NCBI GenBank assembly: GCA_026874595.1
Contig: CM049307.1
Span: forward strand, 56,253,870-56,317,869
DNA from: Sipunculus nudus
Lineage: Eukaryota; Annelida; Sipuncula; Golfingiida; Sipunculidae
Direction: 5' to 3'
Length of the DNA stretch: 64,000 nucleotides
Shown here: positions 60,806 to 64,000 of the stretch, one piece after another
Position numbering within the stretch: the first letter of the stretch is position 1
Layout of the letters: every line of letters starts with the position of its first letter
Translations under genes and position numbers: made by a program
Notes under the pieces: model-generated
Told to the model about the DNA's origin: nothing
What the model saw: the letters and a program-made list of their open reading frames with translations, nothing else
Databases searched by the model: none

Positions 60806-63675
60806 TATAGAGAGAGAAAGAGAGAGAGAGAGTGAGAAAGAGAGAAAGACAAAGAGTGAATACGGATGAATCTGACAGGTCCATGACAACCCATAGGTTG
60901 TCACAGCAAACATTTGACAACCCTTTTTACAACCCTAGAGGGTTTTCAAATTGAAATTTTGACAACCTGGGTTGTTGTTTTAGGTACACCCATTTGACAA
61001 CACTAAAGTTGTCGATTTGACAACCCTGTGTTTTCAGTGTATGATTGGCGTCTATGAGGGTTCCAGATCTGTGGCGTGACAGGCCCACTGAAAATCCAAT
61101 ATGCCACCAGTTTAAAATGGGTGATTTTCTATCGCGCAGTTTCTCAAGAGAATATTTGTGATCTTTTTTTTCCAAATCTATAGCGGTGATTGGTGCCCTT
61201 GAGGGCTCCAACCTATCAAATTACAGACCTGACTAATATCTAATATTCTTTCACAATATTAAAATCTAATTACCAAGAGGGGCTATGCACCTTCAAATTT
61301 CAGATTTTATATCCAATATGGCTGTCAGGCAAATATACAAAAACTCTTGTATATTATATCAATAATTAGATAATGCCTAGATTTTACTTACTCATAGTCC
61401 TTATTAAATTATTTTGGATGCTATACTTCAGACCAGTATATAACACCAAATATGATACCAGTTAGGTACCATTATGAATAACTCGTAATATTATTATTAT
61501 TAGTATTAGTATTATTATTTGAGCAATAATCTTGGGTATAGTATTTTATATTTACCTATGAAATATATAAACTGTAAGAGTATGCGAGCTCCTAAACTTT
61601 TAAACAAAAGCGTAAAAATTCATATAAGCAAATGAAACTGAGCTGAATATAAAAATCTTTATATTAAATCTGGCAACATAGAAATTACTTTCATGTCACA
61701 TTTTATTATTAATTGAGCATACTATTTGTATACATTTCCTTGTGTTTTGTTTAATGACACTGTATCTAGTATATAGAGTATAAATGCACGTCGAAATGAC
61801 TTATATTGCACATGAAAATGACCTTGTCCTTCCTTGTCAGATGCATTTGGTAAGGAAATATTTTCATAAACTGTAAGAAAAATGTTTTGAGATTTGTTAT
61901 ATTATTTTACTAGCTGATAAACCCGGTATACCGGGCTTTTCACCGCGATTTGGGAGATATATTTACTGAGATATTGAAGGTTGGCTCATTTTTTATTATA
62001 AAGGTTAAAAGAAAATATAGATATTTAGTGGGATACTCTCGGAATTCAACATGTACAAATAATTTTTACTGTTATTTTGTGGCGCTGTGCTCGTAGCAAA
62101 AATCATATCCCGGTATGTTTACCTTAAAGACCTGGTCAGTGATGGTTTACATTGCGAACCGGAATGAGACGCGGAGGCCTACAGTGTTTCGTTGATATTT
62201 GACTGGTTTCTATCGTTGGACGTATAAAGAATAGGTTGATGTGAGGAAAACATTAAATTAATTAAATGTACATTGCAAGGAAACTGTTCCTGAAGAAGGA
62301 AACAGAAATATACATTCATCGTAAGTAGCAGAAGCGGACCAAGCGAGACTCCATGCAGTGGGTCCGTATCCCATTTTCAGACCCACGACACCACCCCAGC
62401 CCTGTTCCAGAATTCGGGACCTTGAATTAGGTTTTGTCATTAATCCTCCTGGGTTTCATAAAGCGAGAAACATGTGTTTTTCTCTTTTACTGACCACGCA
62501 CGTGCTCATTGAAAGCAAGCGTTATTCATATGAACAATAGTCCTTAGTGTTAGAGGTTAAGTGACCACGATGCACGCATTCCGGTGATTGCCGAAGGCAA
62601 TTTGGCTGTGCTAGGTAAAAAAACGGAAAAATCACTCAAAATTATGTGTATATTAAAAATTATTTATTTTCATATCGCCTATGTCACTGCGGGGATAATA
62701 ACCTTTAAAATGATGTATGGCACAATATTGTACACAACGTGGTTTTAGAGAACACCGCGAACAAACGTGAACTGAATTCCTTTTATAAGTATTAGATGAC
62801 TTAAAAGGTCAAAGATTTATGTCAATATTATATTCAGTTACTAGTGGACCAACCATTTAGGTCTATGGTTTTTAAATGATATATTGATAAAGCAAGATTA
62901 CAGCACCTTATTTAGTTGCATTCTGTGTCAAAGGTCATGAACTCAAACAGTAAAAAAATAAGTATTATACGGTTGAGTGTACAATTTATATGCTATAACA
63001 AACATTTAAACACAATTCCAAGGGGAAACATTGTTAAATTCCGTTTTTTTTTGCTACAAATCAAACATATTATATGTGACACTGTTTTTCCTGATTTTAT
63101 CGTAGGATCTTCCACTAGAATTACTTTGAGGGCCAATATCAGCATATCACATGTACTTTTAACAGCCGATAAAATTTATCAAATGAAATTTGTTCACATG
63201 AATTTTAGCACTTGGTCCCCACTTAAACTACCCCCTACTAGGTCTAACTTTTTGCTTAAATCTCGGACTAAAATGCAGAGATAAACTCAGTTTATCTCTA
63301 GTCCGTTTTTGAGCATACGGTCTAAAGTTGGTCTGCAGATTAAAGTGAGACTAACCATTAGTCGGCCTTTGTGCATACGGCCTTAGAGTATATCTAAGTT
63401 TTGATCTATCAGTTCTTCCAAATTAAATGCCTTACCAAGTGAGCAAGTAACTGGTATCCTGACGTGGGATCCTCAATACGTTTCCTCACTTGCAGCTGGT
63501 TGTCGGTGACATAACGGTAAGCTTTCACATTGGGATGCTCCTGTCGTACCCTGCTGAGTATAAACTTGTCCAGGATTTTTATCAGCCCTTGTCCCTGGTA
63601 TTCTACCTTCAGCCTCATCATCCCTGCAAGAGTAGCTGTGCCTTTATCCGAAACCCGATGTCCCATGAATCCAAT
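54480..63675 (-). CDS. Gene E: NAT16-like GNAT acetyltransferase, exons 2 and 3 (first exon outside window)
   Basis: Close duplicate of gene D. Exon 2 is 63675-63436 (240 nt) and exon 3 is 54998-54480, with phase-0 borders (TTTTTAG acceptors, GTAAGG donor). Exon 2 has IGF-GHRV, the QGQGLIK turn and YRYVTDN, differing from D at only about two of 80 residues. Exon 3 has VEYTLRT, FSDLHVSERGYVV, LDGATFDVHFQRHL and MEYGE, with about 18 differences in 172. No frame damage. Intron 2 is about 8.4 kb, against 776 bp in gene D, because of the insertions at 55038-55570 and 56276-63382. Exon 1 should lie beyond 64000. Whether the enlarged intron still splices cannot be told from sequence. Confidence 0.78.
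55036..55572. mobile_element. 533-bp TA-flanked MITE in intron 2 of gene E
   Basis: The element (55038-55570) is flanked by TA. Its left end GTCCGTTTCATCCCCTC... and the inverse of its right end CTCCTTTTCTCCACTTG... align over ~35 bp and share ACCTGTTTTTTG. Gene D intron 2 has the uninterrupted site (GTAATATTAGAATATGG, about 28491-28507). TA target duplication and short TIRs point to a Tc1/mariner-type MITE. A diverged relative is at about 7830-8105. Confidence 0.7.
56764..56904. repeat. (TA)n and poly-C tracts
   Basis: (TA)n at about 56764-56815 and an uninterrupted C-run of about 22 at 56882-56904, separated by ~65 bp. Confidence 0.9.
57619..57906 (+). CDS. Unrecognised 95-codon open frame inside the 7.1-kb insertion
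   Basis: The frame has protein-like composition (CRFWKALPPYAGHLTGF, FGALYDETKLQFPNKM, LPRNLLRLFIFIARP) and stops at 57906; the next frames are closed. No family was recognised and no splice partner assigned. It could be part of an old transposon protein or a chance frame. Confidence 0.25.
   Translation: MYIPTHVYHPACRFWKALPPYAGHLTGFMFKKISQFGALYDETKLQFPNKMKQRLPRNLLRLFIFIARPTLFEYWCHLNVKWFIRKFKIGIETGT
59412..59503 (+). CDS. Exon-like block 1 in the 7.1-kb insertion
   Basis: Between a TTTTGCAG acceptor and a GTGAGT donor, 92 bases encode SSSSSLTKLCSASYTKY then CRVIASQVGR and end in phase 2. That phase is compatible with the next block (59927), which begins with one base before a codon. A GC-rich, CpG-rich stretch (about 59000-59300) precedes it and could be a promoter. 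Alternatively the ATG at 59451 could begin a short first exon in another frame. Product unknown. Confidence 0.3.
59927..60011 (+). CDS. Exon-like block 2 in the 7.1-kb insertion
   Basis: A CTCCTGCAG acceptor and a GTAAGT donor flank 85 bases reading YPSLNNEDTDVRHALL then SHVNGLFANELM and ending in phase 0. Acidic and hydrophobic spacing looks coding. Joined to block 1 it gives a continuous ~59-residue frame. The family is not recognised. Confidence 0.38.
60387..60552 (+). CDS. Exon-like block 3 in the 7.1-kb insertion
   Basis: After a TTTCGTTACAG acceptor one frame is open to TAA at 60550-60552: VTPSRRRDQGKSIVQVQ, MQKMKRELYARHAGS, REPNFGMVNYLLERKPR. It is basic and helix-like and overlaps an AATAAA signal at 60551. 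Joining from block 2 in phase 0 gives an early stop (ICNPE), so either a one-base frameshift or a different upstream exon is involved. It could be the end of a captured or decayed gene. The family is not recognised. Confidence 0.33.
60737..60850. repeat. (TA)n and (GA)n microsatellite
   Basis: (TA)n at about 60737-60808 runs into (GA)n to about 60850. The isoleucine-tyrosine open frames on the minus strand are repeat products. Confidence 0.9.
60893..61040. repeat. TTGACAACCC-rich palindromic element
   Basis: Alternating GGTTGTCA and TTTGACAACCC phrases make a ~150-bp self-complementary block ending near GTGTTTTCAGTGTA. It may be a small palindromic MITE; boundaries are uncertain. Confidence 0.4.
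61040..61235. repeat. Relative of the left-end repeat of the duplicated units
   Basis: Contains GATTGGCGTCTATGAGGGTTCC, AATATGCCA and GTGATTGGTGCCCTTGAGGGCTCC, matching GTGATTGGTGTCTATGAGGG at 21110 and 44396. It is a dispersed repeat of unknown type, here present twice head to tail. Confidence 0.45.
61911..62790 (-). repeat. Dispersed repeat ACCGGGTTTATCAGCTAG, copy 4, reverse orientation
   Basis: Starts CTAGCTGATAAACCCGGTAT and continues with the inverse of the phrases in the copies at 22.8, 30.8 and 48 kb (GACCTGGTCAGTGATG, CATTAATCCTCCTGGGTT, ACAATAGTCCTTA, GCCGAAGGCA). It lies within the 7.1-kb insertion. Confidence 0.6.
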
Positions 63676-64000
63676 CTAAAAACATAAAAACAAGAAAGTG
63701 GTCGTAGACCAAAACCTCAACCAGATACCTATTCAACTTATTAAATAACACAGGATATGTTTGTCATGGTTCAACTCCAATCACAAGTTACCTCAATAAT
63801 AAACTTCAATTATGAGGGTGACGTAGATTATATCCACAATTTACGGGTTTGTTCCTTAAATGTTATCTTAACCCTCCGCAAACCTTCATTAAAATCTTTC
63901 CAGAACTTAAAATGGTACACAGACAAAGAACTGTAAACATAGACAAATGTACCGGGAGTGTCAGCATCTTGTATTCAGAAGTATAAGGATGAGAACAGTG
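63383..64000. repeat. Segmental duplication, unit 2 (right part)
   Basis: Resumes the alignment with unit 1 at TTAGAGTATA (compare 29195) and runs to the window edge, where it matches unit 1 up to about 29812. Contains exon 2 of gene E and the start of its intron 1. Confidence 0.9.

Larger units (their letters stand above)
56273..63385. mobile_element. 7.1-kb TIR-bounded insertion with TTA target duplication (Harbinger-like ends)
   Basis: In gene D the intron reads GGGCCATTTTAGAGTATA. In gene E the same site is split after GGGCCAGTTA by 56276-63382 and resumes TTAGAGTATA, giving a TTA duplication (56273-56275 and 63383-63385). The termini are inverted: GGCCCGTATGCTCAAAAGC on the left against GGCCGTATGCACAAAGGCC on the right. 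A 3-bp TTA duplication and GGCC-type ends fit PIF/Harbinger. Copies of the end motif also occur inside (near 56374 and 63309). No Harbinger transposase or Myb-like frame was recognised. Contents: exon-like blocks at 59.4-60.6 kb, a reverse-oriented dispersed repeat (61911-62790) and simple repeats. Confidence 0.72.

Overview
The window is animal nuclear DNA. Genes are spliced (GT-AG introns of about 0.6-8.4 kb), the sequence is AT-rich with long (TA)n, (CT)n and poly-C/G tracts, and most of it is dispersed repeats and non-autonomous transposons. The repeat vocabulary (GTCCGTCCGT tracts, a CGGACGGACGACGG tail, hAT-like GCGGATCCAGG ends, a Penelope-like retroelement) suggests a marine invertebrate, most likely a lophotrochozoan such as a bivalve mollusc. 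That assignment is inference.

The only clear protein-coding theme is a local family of three-exon genes for GNAT-type acyltransferases resembling NAT16, the family that includes fish histidine N-acetyltransferase. Every intact copy has exon 1 of exactly 174 nt, exon 2 of exactly 240 nt, exon 3 of about 520-530 nt, and phase-0 introns. Copies left to right: gene A (+, 1401-3999); exon-3 fragment G (-, about 7041-7182); gene B/C (+, 12792-15668) with two tandem first exons; gene D (-, 30449-27953); pseudogene F (-, about 41240-37569) with two first-exon relics; gene E (-, 63675-54480, first exon beyond the right edge). Each intact gene would encode about 310-314 residues.

The right half is shaped by a segmental duplication. 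Unit 1 (about 20998 to at least 29812) and unit 2 (about 44288 to the right edge) align nearly throughout and end in genes D and E. Insertions present in only one unit expose mobile elements with empty sites in the other: an 862-bp TIR element in unit 1 (25366-26227), and in unit 2 an AACGTT-rich 1.7-kb block (45.9-47.6 kb), a 1.6-kb block of ~335-bp tandem repeats (50.2-51.9 kb), a 0.6-kb block (53.5-54.1 kb), a 533-bp TA-flanked MITE (55038-55570), and a 7.1-kb TIR/TTA-bounded insertion (56276-63382) that enlarges intron 2 of gene E and carries exon-like blocks.

Between the units lie a damaged Penelope-like retroelement (32.3-34.6 kb, minus strand) with reverse transcriptase, GIY-YIG endonuclease and a hammerhead-ribozyme-like fold, pseudogene F, and repeat-rich DNA. 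The left half outside genes A and B/C holds an LTR-like piece, arrays of TGGTCCAGACC/GGGCTGGCCCAG palindromes (8.2-10.3 kb), a tRNA-derived SINE head, hAT-like MITEs and simple repeats. No rRNA, intact tRNA, CRISPR array or prokaryotic operon structure was seen.
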